Assembly: GCA_026936325.1 (NCBI GenBank)
Contig: JAPTHN010000001.1
Span: forward strand, 806,001 to 870,000
Length of the DNA stretch: 64,000 nucleotides
Source: Platynereis dumerilii
Taxonomy: Eukaryota > Annelida > Polychaeta > Phyllodocida > Nereididae
Direction of reading: 5' to 3'
Under the pieces are notes generated by a model that worked only from the letters and a program-made list of their open reading frames with translations, searched no databases and had not been told where the DNA came from. Numbering within the stretch: position 1 is the stretch's first letter; each line of letters starts with the position of its first letter. The position numbers were made by a program, and so were the translations under genes. Positions 11,266 through 21,919 of this stretch are shown piece by piece.

Positions 11266-12360
11266 AAAGAAAAAGGTAATATAATTTTTTTATTTCCCAG
11301 CAAGACAATGTAAAATCGTACATTGTCAAATAATCTCTATTACACCAGCTGTGGGTAGCATTCTGCACATGCGCACAAGTCCGCAAGGAATCAGAAATCT
11401 ACAAGGAATAGAAACACTTTAATCTCTCAAGCTTGGGTGTTTTGGGTGACAAATTGCCAAGTAATGCATGAAATGAGGATATCAAAAGAAAGATCTTGTG
11501 TCCTTGACTCACTCCTTTGAGCTACATTTGCGAAGGAACATTAAGAGATCCAACCAGCAATTACTGACATCTTTCTGGATATCTACATAGTCTTTTTGTT
11601 CAGACAAGTAGCCTCTTATCACCAAAAGCTCAACAAATTAATAATTAGTACTTTATTCTGCCCCTTTGGAATACCACTGCATTTACCTGCATTTTAACAT
11701 AACAAATCAGTACTTTATTCTGCCCATAGGAACACCATTGAAGTTACCTGCATTTTAACATACACAGCATCTCATGGACTAGAAATAAGACATATCACTG
11801 AAAACACTCCTCTGTGGATCAAAGTATGGATGACTTAAGATCAAGGTCAATTGGCTCTTAGACAATGATAGACCTTGGAAATAAGTATACTTCACTAACA
11901 TCATTAGCAGAACAGGCTTCTGAACAGCAAACAGCACATGTGACCATCAGCCTCGTGGCAACCCAGTTATGGCATTTTGCCAGATTGTTCTTCTTTTAAG
12001 TTCTTTTATAGCTCTTTGCGGATTGGTGGTCCAATGGAAAAATTAATTTTCTTATTTTCAACTTGCAAATTGGCTTTGCCACACCATTGAAAGTTTTCTG
12101 TTGGTCTCCAAATCTTCTTATTTGATGAAGTAACTTTAGACATTTAATTAGTTTGTTTATTGTCACCTATGCTGCTAGATATGATAAGTACTGGATCAGC
12201 TGATTAACCATAACCGACACAAACAAAACATTTTTAAGCCAGTGACTTCACACAACCAAGATGAAAGTTGATTTTGAAACTGGTTGGACCGCTAATCCAC
12301 AAACAGCTATAATGATGGTGATTGTGTGGTTGTAGGGCGGCAATAAATGTAGGCCAATGC

Positions 12361-12923
12361 TATAATGATTTCCGAACACTCACCTGCAATTTCACATGGA
12401 AACTATAGTATCATATAACATTTCTTACGGCTGAGCCATGACGTTATCTCTTAATATAATGAATATTATCATAATAAGGTAATGGGAATCTGAGCCCTCC
12501 ATCAGCTAAACCAATTAGTGTGTATTCAGAGGTATTTTACTTTACTTGGGACTAAAATAGATATATCACCTGATTTATTGGTAATAGCAGCAATGAGATA
12601 GGCCTATGTCATAAATAAGTTAACAGTCAGGCCTCACAAATACTTCTTTTAAGAAACCATTTTCACAAAATTGAAGTTCATTTTATCATCCTGCCAGAAA
12701 GTACGAAGAAAGTGATTTTTTTTCTTGTAATGTGAAGTGTGACATCATATGGCAGTTCCCATAGGTTAGCATTGGAAATCAGGAGTTCCATGTGAGGTCA
12801 CAGGTTGTTCAGCCAATCATGGCTCAGTCTGCATAGGATGTCATATCAAATCTGTGAGGTAGTATACCAGCATATGACTTCAGGTCATGTGTGTAAAAAT
12901 CAAACACTGAAAAGTGTGGCCAG
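12361..12923. other. Unassigned stretch left of a MITE
   Basis: Contains a CCAGAAAGTA block near 12695 whose complement occurs near 13470 (TACTTTCTGG), and CCAATCA motifs near 12814 and 13397. An older inverted-repeat element of about 0.8 kb may therefore enclose the MITE at 12924. This is weakly supported. Confidence 0.3.
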
Positions 12924-13213
12924 CAGGGGTGTATCTAGAAAATACCTGGGGGACATAGCATTTGTGAAAGTGCAGTGCTCTTTACCATTTCCTATCTCTT
13001 CCATGTTAATCTTGGGCATGAGGGATAGGGGGCAAATGTCCCTCAACCCTGAACCAAGGGCACACAGGAAAATATTGTTTATGATTTCAATATAGTAATC
13101 ACCGAGTTGATCCTCCCTCCCTTCCCCGGAAGGGTCAATCCATCCAACAAAAAATGTGCAACAGTTTATTTACTGTGTATCCCCTTCTGGAGACACCCTC
13201 ACTACACCACTGG
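12924..13213. mobile_element. hAT-type MITE relic (CAGTGGTGTA ends)
   Basis: The left end CAGCAGGGGTGTATCTAG and the right end, inverted, CCAGTGGTGTAGTGAGGG match the CAGTGGCGTAGCTAGGG theme of a widespread MITE group; a better kept relative with an 8-bp duplication is at 19689-19850. GGGGG- and CCCTCC-rich subterminal zones fit. The target duplication is no longer clear. Confidence 0.5.
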
Positions 13214-14150
13214 CAGCAAACAGTAAACAACATTCACATTAGAGAGTTTATGTGTAACAGTTGTTTATTGACTTTCACAGCTTGTAATCTTCTTCTTTTA
13301 CTTAGTTATGCTTGATAAGACTTTCATGTCACATACCATATATGGCAATTCTCTACACTACATCATATGCCAACACTGCATAACACTCCACACCACAGCC
13401 AATCACTGTGCCCCAGCAGTGTGAGGCCACATACCAATTTTGCAATATTTTTCAAATCATACATACTTTCTGGAAGGATAATAACAATGGTCATATCAAT
13501 AATCAAATCATGGCTGACTCACTCAGAACTATTTCTATAATGTCCTACAGTAGCTATATTTTGAAACATTTCAGATAGAACTCAAACCTAATCAAGAAAC
13601 AGCATGTCTTGCAGCAGACAGTGTTTTTGAGGATGAAAAGCCCTCCTCACTCGTACAGCCATGACAATATTTATTTGACAATTTAACTCTCACGACAGTG
13701 GGGATTCCACATTCAAATCATGCAGCCTTGGCCCTGCTGTGCAGGTAGGTATTTCGGAGGTATCCTATTATAAACCATAATGAGGATTCCAAAAGCCAAA
13801 GTATGAAAAATATGTCTTTCCAGTGCATGGGAACCCCTCGTTCCAACTAGACTAATAAATATGCCTGCTTGATATTGTTACAATATCAGCATTCATAAAT
13901 TTTGTTCAGCATCCATAGACTCTGAGAAATTATCTTCATTGACTGACTAGTGATACAAAAGTAATATTGTGTCTATAAATTTTCGTGATAAAAGGAACTT
14001 TAATTTCCCACTTGTAAGCAAAATCATTTATACATGCGAGGGCTATGATATATTCATTTGGTGAAGCAAAAAAGTTAAAGCAAATCTTTCTTTCTTTTTT
14101 CATTTTCTCAAACTGGGGTGCAATAAACACGATAAATATTACTTTTTTTT
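13214..14150. other. Unassigned stretch
   Basis: AT-rich; no domain-bearing ORF, tandem repeat or clear TIR pair was recognised apart from a small CACTGTGCCCCAGCAGTG hairpin near 13400. Confidence 0.45.
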
Positions 14151-14154
14151 CTTA

Positions 14155-15830
14155 AGAATGTGCTCTATTTGATCCTTAGAAGCTTACATTACACAAGTTA
14201 CTTTGATATACCCCAGCCAATTTTCAGATTACTCTTGCCCACCTTGTAAAGTTGTTTTTCACATATAGGTATCTCTAAATAAGCTTCGTTTAAGTAGTTT
14301 GTCATAAAAAATAAGGAAGACCAGGAAAAACAACGAGATCCATACCGAAGCCAGGCTTTATGACCTTAGTTTCTTTTTATCTAGCTTCAGGGCAGTTTTT
14401 ACGGTTTTCATTATCTGAATTTTTTCTTTTGAATTTGTGTTTCTCAGCTATATAAATGATGACTAAAGTTTTTTACCAGTGCCCTGGCGACATTGGTGAT
14501 TAAAGACGGAAAAAGTTGCAGAAGGTAAAAATAATAATAATGCTGCTTGCACTCTGAACATCAAAACCTTAAAAAACACTGATGAACTACAAAAGCTGCA
14601 GTGATAAAATTGTCTTAATTTATACTCTGTCTGGTTGTCTAATGTTATACCCTCTCTAAGCAATGAACTTAAAAATCAAAAATAATTGTGATATATTCTA
14701 GTAAGTTACATTTTTAGCTGGGCAATAAATGTTTTAAATTATTTAATGTCAAAACATTTTCTTAATTTTTTGTGGAAGGATGTCAGTTGTCAATTAGCCA
14801 GGAAAGATCAATCTTGGTTATGAAATATTATGTGAAATAACAAATGCTTACAGAGTACCTCTTGCAAGGTAAAATATTTGTCTTTAAAATAAATCAAATC
14901 AGTAATGAGTTTCGTTCATGTCAAGTGAGTATAAACATGACAACAATGAGTCATTGAGACTCATTAATAAAAACCAGATTTCTTACAAACAAGTCATGGG
15001 ATTCAGCATGTATTTTTTGTCCATTAAATCAACATTAAGTTTGTCCAGTCTTGTTAGTCTTGAGTGCGAGAAGGAGATAAAAGGATGAATAAGTAGACAT
15101 CCAGCATATTGTTTTCCTTCATTTCTCATTTCTAAATTTTGCAAGTAGTTATGTAAAAATCCTTCAAGAAGACTGATCATATTTCTAGTTTCTGATCTAT
15201 AAAAATTTATCGGTTAAAAAAAGCGAGAAAATCATGAAAAGGTCAAGCAGCTCTTTAAGAGCCCACATACAACAACCTTAACATGTTATTAGGAAGCAAT
15301 ATGCAAGTAAGCATGTATATAAATTATTTAACACCCAGAGATCATCAGTTTAGTGCAGATTGACCCTTGAGAAAGAGTTCGGGCTTGGGTCAGCTGGCAT
15401 TTTGCCCTTCAGTCAACTGGAAGATGCATCAGCAGAATATTGGCAGTTTGTCAAGGATTCTTTATGTTCTGCACAGGAAAATATCATTGAGTTGAAGGCA
15501 CTCAGATCATTTGCAGTTGCAGCATGAACCTTGTTATGTTCAATGTGGCAACAGGACCCAGTCCTAATCTGCCATAAGGATATTATTATTATAATGGTTA
15601 GAGGGCAGGTTTGATATACTCTCAGATACATTACCAGTAGTGACCCAGATCTTACTTAGACACAATTAGTAGCTTCAGATTGCACAGCTTTCAGCTGAGT
15701 GACATTGTATCTTAATGGACATAGATAATAAACAGCTAATGAGGAACCTGAGCACTGTGCTGGCTAGATCAATTATCATACAAATACAGAGGGTCACCGC
15801 CTACTTCAGACTAAGATAGATGCGGTACTC
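14155..15830 (+). repeat. Modular repeat, left partner of an inverted pair
   Basis: 14155-14455 matches the complement of 35328-35620 (GGGTATATCAAAG, TGGGCAAGAGTAATCTGAAA and TTCAGATAATGAAAACCGTA landmarks). 14461-15830 matches the complement of 31790-33182. The partner is therefore split by 2.15 kb that this copy lacks. The segment carries R module copy 2 (15225-15560). There is no coding content. Confidence 0.75.
15225..15560 (+). repeat. R module, copy 2
   Basis: Landmarks in order: GCAATATGCAAGTAAGCATG, ACACCCAGAGATCATCAG, TTGACCCTTGAGAAAGAGTT, GGTCAGCTGGCATTTTGCCC. It is a sister of the copies at 10300 and 32030. Confidence 0.7.
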
Positions 15831-17045
15831 CATAAACCCCCCTTGAACTACAAGTGTAACTTTCTCAAATTTAGGACAACTCTTTATTCCGATGTTGATT
15901 GTAAAATTCAGACCAAAACAGATGTACAAAAATTAAATCCTACTTTATGCCATAGGCACAACTCACCCATGGGCGGCCATACTAATCACTGAGAGACAAA
16001 AGGTATCAGGGCATGCAAATGGCTCAGTCCACCTACATACTAGCATATGACAAATCAAAGAAATTTCCAAGACATGTGTGTTTTGATGTATTTGTCACAG
16101 ATTCCATCCAATTTTACAGTTGATTATGAAAAACATTTTCTCAAAATTCACAGTTATTGTTGGGTGTTGTTGGTTCTACAAGTTGTAAATTTGTATCTAC
16201 TTCTATCTTGTGTCTAACTGCTAAAAGCACAAATAGTAACAAACAATGTATAACAGTTAGTGATCTCTACTGTTGATGTATGTTAATTAGAAATTGTCAT
16301 GTGATTTTGACATAGGCTCCCACTAGTTATGCATTTCTTCAAAATATGCAAATACTATAAAGGAAAAAAATATTTGCATGCCACAAAATTATCAAAATAA
16401 GTGAGATGTACAAGGTCAACTATTGCATTTCCACCATATCTGTATGTTATTTGCAAAATTACCCTGCTTCTGCAATCTCCTAATTCGAATTGCATACGCT
16501 TGTATAGTCTTATAGGGTATTATTGGTATGCATGCGCGTGAACTCACCCCAATCAAAACGGCACAAATTTCCCCAAATTGATTTTCCGGAGAAAACTGGT
16601 TGTCAAAAATAAACCAACAACGCAAGATTATATCTAACAATGCAGAGGTCTAGATATACTTCATTCTGCTGGAGGAAAATCATCTTATTATAAATAACAA
16701 ATGACCAAGAAACAACTTCAGTCCTCGGTACTTCAAGTTTCAACAACAAAATTGAATTTATAGGTGTAGCTTTTCATAGCATTATATTTGGTATTTTTTT
16801 GTCGGTGCATAATGATTTTGACCAAGTGTGTATACTTGGGTGGCATTGCCTTCTTTACCCAGTTCTTCATTTCACCCCAAAAAGTGGGCGGCAGTGAGAA
16901 TTGAGATATATTTTAACATTTGTTGTATCAAATTATATTGGACTTGTAGGATACTTGTAATGCTTTAAGTGTCAAGCACGGAGACTTTGGCTTACAGCAC
17001 CAACCAACCCCTGAATCTTGAACCATGTTTTACAAAAATCAATAG
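15831..17045. other. Unassigned stretch upstream of the LINE
   Basis: No confident feature. A minus-strand ORF (16416-16640) contains a GTGAGT donor-like site and a GCATGCGCGTG motif, but no protein family is recognised. If the 18838-19167 exon begins a gene, this stretch would lie in its intronic or downstream region. Confidence 0.4.
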
Positions 17046-18430
17046 AGTACTATTGACAGTGTTAATCATTCAATGTTATGTGAAAAGATCAGGCTTGCGG
17101 GTATAGATAATGCATGGTTCAAATCCTATTTAAGTAATAGAAATCAATCAGTCCAAGTCAACGACTACCATTCCGAAGGAAAGTCTATTACCTGTGGTGT
17201 TCCACAGGGTAGTATCCTAGGCCCCTGGTGCTATTTAATTTACAGCAATGACATGCCATCATGTGTTACTTGTAAAGTCATATTATATGCGGATGACACA
17301 ATCTTATTGGTATCGCACCGTAATGTTGATGTTGTGTCTAAGGAGTTAAGCCAGGCCGCTGAGGCATGCTATCACTGGCTGACGAATAACAAATTGTCCA
17401 TGCACAAGGGCAAAACGGAAGTAATAATTTTTTCATCTAAAAGAAAAAAACACCAAACAAAAGAATTCAAAATTTGCATTGATGGCAACACTATTCTTCC
17501 AAAACAATGTGTCAAATACCTTGGCCTTAAAATAGACTGCGATCTTTCTGGGGATTCGGTAGTCAGTGACATCGTAAGCAAATCCACCTCAAGATTAAAA
17601 TTCTTTTATAGACACAAAGATGCTTTAAATATTAAAGCAAGAACTACGCTAGCCTGTGCTTTGGTTCAATGTCATTTTGATTATGCTGTTTCTTCGTGGT
17701 ACATGGGTCTAACTAAAACAAACAAAAAGAGAATTCAAGTTGCCCAAAACAAACTGGTACGATTTATCTTAGATCTTGGGCCCCGTGCTCATATTGGACA
17801 GTCTGAACTAGATGTGGTCAAGTTCCTCAACACCAAGGACAGAGCAACTCAAATGATACTTGGCCACATGTTCAACATATACAACAACCTAGCCCCCTCC
17901 TACTTAACAGAAAAATTTTCTGTTACGTCCCACCGCTACAACACTAGAAGGGCTGAGCACAATTTCTTTTTGTACAGGCCCCAGGGTATGGCTATCAGCA
18001 ATTTCTCCTACCAAGGAGTAAAACTTTGGAACAACTTGCCTCAGACCCTAAAAGCCATTCAATCCAAAGACACTTTTAAGCGTAAACTGAAGGCTCACCT
18101 AAGAACTCAAACTCGGGCTGAAGAGGCTAACGAATTTATTTTTATGTAACCTACTCTACTGTCTCTTTATTTTTCTGTATTATTTATTTATTTATTCTCA
18201 ACTTATTTATTATATTTATTTATATTTATTTGCCATCTCATCACATTAATCATTCTTCAATAACGCCATCATGTTTCTCCTCACCACCCAGGGACTGCAC
18301 TGGAAATAAGTCAGTAGACTTTAGTGTGTCATCCCGGGATCACCTTCACTCATCCCTTCATATCATTTTGTGTGAATGTAAGTGTATGACTGTGTGTGAT
18401 TCCGAATAAATCAATCAATCAATCAATCAA
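17046..18430 (+). mobile_element. 5'-truncated CR1/L2-type LINE
   Basis: Non-LTR retrotransposon cut off at its 5' end within the reverse transcriptase domain. Homology starts at a TIDSVNHSM-like stretch just before the first Met; further upstream the frame has a stop and no RT similarity. After the ORF comes a ~260-bp 3' UTR with A/T-rich TTTATTTATTTA and a terminal AATAAA followed by (TCAA)5 (18411-18430), a short tandem tail as in CR1/L2-like LINEs. There is no poly(A) tail. A clear target duplication was not found. Confidence 0.85.
17073..18149 (+). CDS. Reverse transcriptase of a CR1/L2-type LINE (partial)
   Basis: 358 codons without interruption. It would copy LINE RNA into DNA at the target nick; here the N-terminal endonuclease and the first RT blocks are missing because the copy is 5'-truncated. 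Visible RT motifs: WFKSYLSNR (15-23), CGVPQGSILGP (41-51), and the catalytic YADD box at 72-75 (VILYADDTILL). The thumb region contains VKYLGLKID, and the C-terminal part ends with LWNNLP...FKRKLKAHL, typical of the CR1/L2/Rex branch. WCY replaces the usual LLF after LGP. The start Met is merely the first in the frame, since coding homology extends about eight codons upstream. The uninterrupted frame points to a fairly young insertion. Confidence 0.9.
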   Translation: MLCEKIRLAGIDNAWFKSYLSNRNQSVQVNDYHSEGKSITCGVPQGSILGPWCYLIYSNDMPSCVTCKVILYADDTILLVSHRNVDVVSKELSQAAEACYHWLTNNKLSMHKGKTEVIIFSSKRKKHQTKEFKICIDGNTILPKQCVKYLGLKIDCDLSGDSVVSDIVSKSTSRLKFFYRHKDALNIKARTTLACALVQCHFDYAVSSWYMGLTKTNKKRIQVAQNKLVRFILDLGPRAHIGQSELDVVKFLNTKDRATQMILGHMFNIYNNLAPSYLTEKFSVTSHRYNTRRAEHNFFLYRPQGMAISNFSYQGVKLWNNLPQTLKAIQSKDTFKRKLKAHLRTQTRAEEANEFIFM

Positions 18431-18837
18431 ATACATTTTTAATGAATGTGAGGTCACTTTAAAAGCTAGATCTTTTGATATTTCTCGCACATCATCCTAT
18501 TAGAAGGCTGTAAAATTCATAATCACAGCTTAAATCTATCTTGGGATTTGTGACCCCTGTTTCTTCAAAACTGTGCAGCCTTTTTTGAACGAGGTTGGTT
18601 TTTTGGACTATCATAGTACAAGAAATAAGTTTATACTATAATGCCCGTTGGAGAGACAGGTGGGCTGAAAATGCATTTCATATTAATGAATGAATTTTTG
18701 CGATGATATATAGGCCTACTTGGGAAAAATATATATCTATCTTAATAAAGTTCATGTTCTTGAGCCACATATCTTTCACCTTTAGGATTGAGGAATATGG
18801 GTGGCCCACAACAGCCAAATTCCCACAGGGTACTTAC
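18431..18837. other. Putative intron side of the minus-strand gene
   Basis: If the exon at 18838-19167 is real, this stretch is the beginning of its first intron, just downstream of the GTAAGT donor. The LINE at 17046-18430 would then lie within the intron or beyond. No second exon was identified. Confidence 0.35.
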
Positions 18838-19167
18838 ATTGTCCCAAAGAGGCGTCAGAGGTACTTTTGGCAGTTCAACAGTCCCTAAACTTTCCACCAA
18901 AAGCATTCTTGCAATGCAGTTTTTTCGATCACCAACTGTTGAGCTTCCAATTTGCTCGCCAGGGGTCGTTCCTCCCACCTTTGCCTTCACTGGATCGGCC
19001 ATGACTGGGCATGAGGTAGATCGTAACATGCGCATACTAATGAACTTGTGACCCAATTGTGCGACATCATTTTGTATCGTGGTGACCATGCAGTTGGAAA
19101 TGTCCTCAAATTGTATAATGGAAGGAGGTACGAGAGGAGGCGCTGCAAGCAGCTTGTTGAGCTTCAT
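18838..19167 (-). CDS. Probable first coding exon of an unidentified host gene
   Basis: Reads 110 codons from an ATG in a good context (GTCAACATGA, A at -3) to a consensus donor, GACAAT|GTAAGTACC, in phase 0 (330 nt). The protein begins MKLNKLLAAPPLVPPS, has an IQFEDISNCMVTTIQNDVAQLG stretch that could be helical, and continues CPVMADPVKAKVGG to PLTPLWDN. No signal peptide, membrane segment or domain I can name. Support comes from the donor, the good start context, the codon-rich composition compared with its AT-rich surroundings, and the promoter-like motif cluster directly upstream (19183-19239). An upstream out-of-frame ATG lies in the leader. The frame stays open 31 codons past the donor, so the donor and not a stop sets the exon end. 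Function unknown. Confidence 0.5.
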
Positions 19168-19182
19168 GTTGACAGTTTGTTA

Positions 19183-19239
19183 TGCGCATGCGTGCGCAAA
19201 TCAACTGCACTTGACGTGACGTCATGTCTTGCGCACGTG
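19183..19239 (-). promoter_or_regulatory. Promoter-like cluster: NRF-1-like, CRE and E-box
   Basis: Within 57 bases directly upstream of the ATG at 19167 lie a self-complementary TGCGCATGCGTGCGCA (19183-19198, close to the NRF-1 consensus), a perfect CRE TGACGTCA (19217-19224) with a second TGACG just beside it, and GCGCACGTGC holding a CACGTG E-box (19234-19239). Such a combination is usual at TATA-less housekeeping promoters of animals (family knowledge). It is the only such CpG-dense cluster I noticed outside repeats in the window. The transcription start itself cannot be seen. Confidence 0.5.
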
Positions 19240-19240
19240 C

Positions 19241-19427
19241 CTCACCTCCTAAACTGGAGAGTTCCACTATTGAAAATTGCGAAAATGTGAAAAAAATCGC
19301 CCGAAAATGGGACAAACATCGCCGAAAATGTGTTAAACAATAAAAAAAACATAATGCCAGTCACCCGAAATGTTAACAGCCTTTGCCCATAAGTATAGAG
19401 GTGGAACTCTCCCGTTTTGGAGGTGAG
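19241..19427. mobile_element. 187-bp MITE abutting the promoter
   Basis: Left end CTCACCTCCTAAACTGGAGA; right end, inverted, CTCACCTCCAAAACGGGAGA; the match continues through GTTCCAC, about 27 bases with three mismatches. The interior repeats CGAAAATG-type words. It begins two bases beyond the E-box of the promoter cluster, so it would sit in or next to the 5' flank of the putative gene. No target duplication is evident. Confidence 0.6.
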
Positions 19428-19680
19428 CAACTCATCCTGTTTGGCAGCAAACCATCAGCATTTGCTCTTCATTATTTTATCATAATAGATAGTATACATA
19501 TGTCAAAATCAATTAATAAAATAAAGTAGACATTACCTGTGTGGCAGCAAACCCTCAGCATTTCCTCTTCATTATTTTAGTAATATATCATGCACTTTTA
19601 TTGACATTTCAAGATATCATAATTTATACATGTGTCAAAAAATTAATGAAATAGAAAGTAGACAATATACAAGGACTTTT
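19428..19680. other. Short direct repeat
   Basis: GGCAGCAAACCATCAGCATTT at about 19442 and GGCAGCAAACCCTCAGCATT at about 19542, each followed by YCTCTTCATTATTTTA, form a ~100-bp direct repeat, about two copies with a decayed third start (GTCAGCAAACCCTC) at 19875 beyond the hAT MITE. Confidence 0.5.
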
Positions 19681-19688
19681 TTATTTAG

Positions 19689-19850
19689 CAGTGGCATAAC
19701 TAGGGGATCTCGAATGGGGGGGCACCTGGGGGGGCACGCGATTCTCTGGAGGGGGGGGGCACCCACTATACTAATTGTACATTTTAGCCCGAGTTGGAAA
19801 GTTCATATGGGGGGGCACAGGCCCCATATTGGGCCATAGGGACGCCACTT
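19689..19850. mobile_element. hAT-type MITE with perfect 8-bp target duplication
   Basis: A 162-bp element starting CAGTGGCATAACTAGGGG and ending AGGGACGCCACTT, flanked by TTATTTAG on both sides (19681-19688 and 19851-19858). The 8-bp duplication and CAGTGGC start fit hAT. The interior is G-run-rich (GGGGGGGCAC repeated four times). It has no coding capacity and depends on a transposase elsewhere. Confidence 0.8.
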
Positions 19851-20242
19851 TTATTTAGTAAGATAAGCTATATATGTCAGCAAACCCTCTCCTGACTACA
19901 GTAGAGCCGTCCACAAAAACAGCCGCCATCAGGCCTACCCTATTATATTTAGCATCAATGGATTCGCCTTCAGGAGACAAGTATGAGCTGAATTTCGCCA
20001 TTGTGGATTACATTTTAAGAAAGCAAGCTTCTGTTTTATTATTTTTATACATTTGAAGCAACAATAAATTACTTCAGGGTTTAACAGAACATGTGCGCCA
20101 ATGGGCTTTTCTAGTATATATATATAAAGCTAAATACTCATTAAATGAAGTATGCATGCGTTATAGTTGTGATAATGAGAAATGAAAGTTGAGTTGAGAT
20201 CTATGTAAGCTTTGTTATGTGTCTGTCTTAAAGACGTAGGCC

Positions 20243-20312
20243 CAGGGCCGGATTTAGAAGAGATGAGGCCCTGGGCATTCACGACATTCTGGGCCCTCCG
20301 GGCCCCCCCCTT
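20243..20312 (+). mobile_element. Fragment of a CAGGGCCGGATTTAG-type MITE
   Basis: Starts CAGGGCCGGATTTAGAAG and continues through GGCCCTGGGC to GGGCCCTCCGGGCCCCCC. This terminus is common to a group of short DNA elements in many animals (family knowledge). The opposite end was not found, so it is treated as truncated. Confidence 0.4.
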
Positions 20313-21464
20313 TCCGGACTCTCGGAACCTGTCTCATAGTGCGTTGAAGACACCCACATAAAGCCCGATGTCAATGAGTTCTGGCATCCTGAATTGACTC
20401 GAGGACTTGGTGCAGTGATATAGTCAACGCCAAGACATTCGAGACAGAGGCAAGGCCAAGATTTGTCCTCGAGGCCCGCCTCGAGACCTTCAACACAGGC
20501 TTGGTGACTTGATTTGAAAGACTGTCACTTTTATGACTTGGACATTTATCAGGACTTAAGTGTTTCATTCCCTGATTGAACCGATTTCAGTGACTTACAG
20601 CAGTGGAATTACACGTGCTTACAGAGATGCCCTAAATTTTCTATATAAAGCATAATGACTCATTTCACCGTACTTGCTGTTTTCTAATAACTCATAATCC
20701 AGTAAGTCAAGTCATATCCCGTTCTTTTAATTATCAGAATCTGTGAGTGAGTCTGACCACTTAGCACTGACCAGTCACCAGTAAGGTCAAAATTTAGCCA
20801 TTAACATATTGACAGTTCATTTCATTTGGAAAGATGGTGCCTATTGTGACATTATGCACTGAAGTCTTCAAATAGCCAAATGTAAGCACTGTGATTCCTT
20901 ATAATTTGTAACTTGCACTCTTTATAAGTTGCAGGTCATCAATTGAACTATCGCAGTAGGCTGGATAAATTGAGCAACCACAAAAACTGAGATGAAAATA
21001 TTTGTTAAATTACACATGAGCAATTCTAAAGAATCAGAAACAAAAAATAATCGACCTTTTACCAATTTAGTCAATTATTAATTATTCTTGTTAGGCAACC
21101 GTATCCGTTTTTCGCATAATATTTAAGAGATTGGTAACTGGAAATTTGATGACTGAAGCTGGACATCAAAGCACACTTGGTAATAAATGAGAAATACAAA
21201 GCAAAATCGAAAATCAAATTACATATGTACTCTTTTGGAAAATTTCCCACCTGACCCTCTCAGATTTTTTTCATATTGCTGGTTCCACAAGACTACATGG
21301 AAATTAAGTATCCTGTTGGAAAATTCTGCTGAACATTATATACACTGTATGGCCCACAATCATTTCAAAGCAAGTTAGTAAGGCAAGTTTGTCAGGCAAG
21401 TTGGCTCAGGTCGCAAGTGGTACGTACAGGCAACACAAGCAAGTTAGTGTGTTAGAGAGGTACT
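20313..21464. other. Unassigned stretch
   Basis: No gene or mobile element recognised. 21370-21450 holds a few AGGCAAGTTNG repeats that lead into the tandem block at 21465. Confidence 0.45.
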
Positions 21465-21655
21465 GGGACAATCAAGGACCAATCAATTTGTGACTGACCA
21501 AAGGAGTTAGTTAGAATCGAGAATCAATCAATTTGTTAGAATCGAGGATCAATCAATTAGTGATTGACCAGCGAAGTTATAATCGAGGATCAATCAATTA
21601 GTGACTGACCAAAGCAGTTACTTAAGAGTTGAGGATCAATCAATTGTGACTGACA
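21465..21655 (+). repeat. Tandem GATCAATCAATT-centred repeat
   Basis: About five copies of a unit containing ATCGAGGATCAATCAATTAG and GTGACTGACCAAAGNAGTTA, spaced about 30-60 bases apart. The copies differ by small deletions. The block passes without a gap into the hairpin tandem at 21656-21885. Confidence 0.75.
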
Positions 21656-21885
21656 CAAGTTCTGTCAGAGTCAAGAAGTAAAAGTAGTGAGTATCTCAGG
21701 TCTGTGAGAGGCAAGTCTTAGAGGTTAAAAGAGTAGGGCTCTGAGGTCTGTCAGAGCTAGAGGCAAAAGTAGTGAGTCTCTCAGGTCTGTGAGAGGCAAG
21801 AGGTAAGAAGAGTGAGGCTCTGAGGTCTGTCAGAGTCTAGATGCAAGAGTAGAGGGTCTCTCAGGTCAGTGAGAGGCCAAGATCA
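21656..21885 (+). repeat. Alternating hairpin tandem repeat (40-bp subunit, 80-bp dimer)
   Basis: Five hairpins at 21694-21709, 21738-21757, 21778-21795, 21818-21835 and 21858-21875, every 40-44 bases. They alternate between stems CTCTCA/TGAGAG and CTCTGA/TCAGAG around the loop GGTCTG (GGTCAG in the last). The stem change C-G to G-C is compensated on both sides. Spacers read GCAAGAGGTAAGAAGAGTGAG or a variant. A dimeric unit explains the alternation; the kept complementarity is the notable part. Confidence 0.8.
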
Positions 21886-21919
21886 AGCCTATAAAAGTGA
21901 AATATTTCGTAGGTCAATG

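Larger units (their letters stand above)
8785..12360 (+). repeat. Large modular repeat, copy A
   Basis: This stretch is colinear with 24310-27034 (copy B). Identity is high over 8815-9640, which includes a SINE, and lower beyond. B has about 240 extra bases near 25375-25650. A has about 735 bases (10530-11265) and a segment near 12010-12300 that B lacks. The first part reads in the minus strand as a short ORF in both copies (8880-9071, 24381-24596), but it shows no domain and is not a gene. Sub-blocks recur elsewhere (15.2, 32, 35.7, 48.3 kb). Confidence 0.8.

Noticed and set aside
16416-16640. Second exon or promoter on the minus strand (GTGAGT site, GCATGCGCGTG)
   Set aside because: The possible exon is very short, the frame gives no recognisable protein, and nothing links it to the exon at 18838.
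21465-21885. CRISPR-like array
   Set aside because: Repeats are contiguous and dimeric without unique spacers, in an evidently eukaryotic context.
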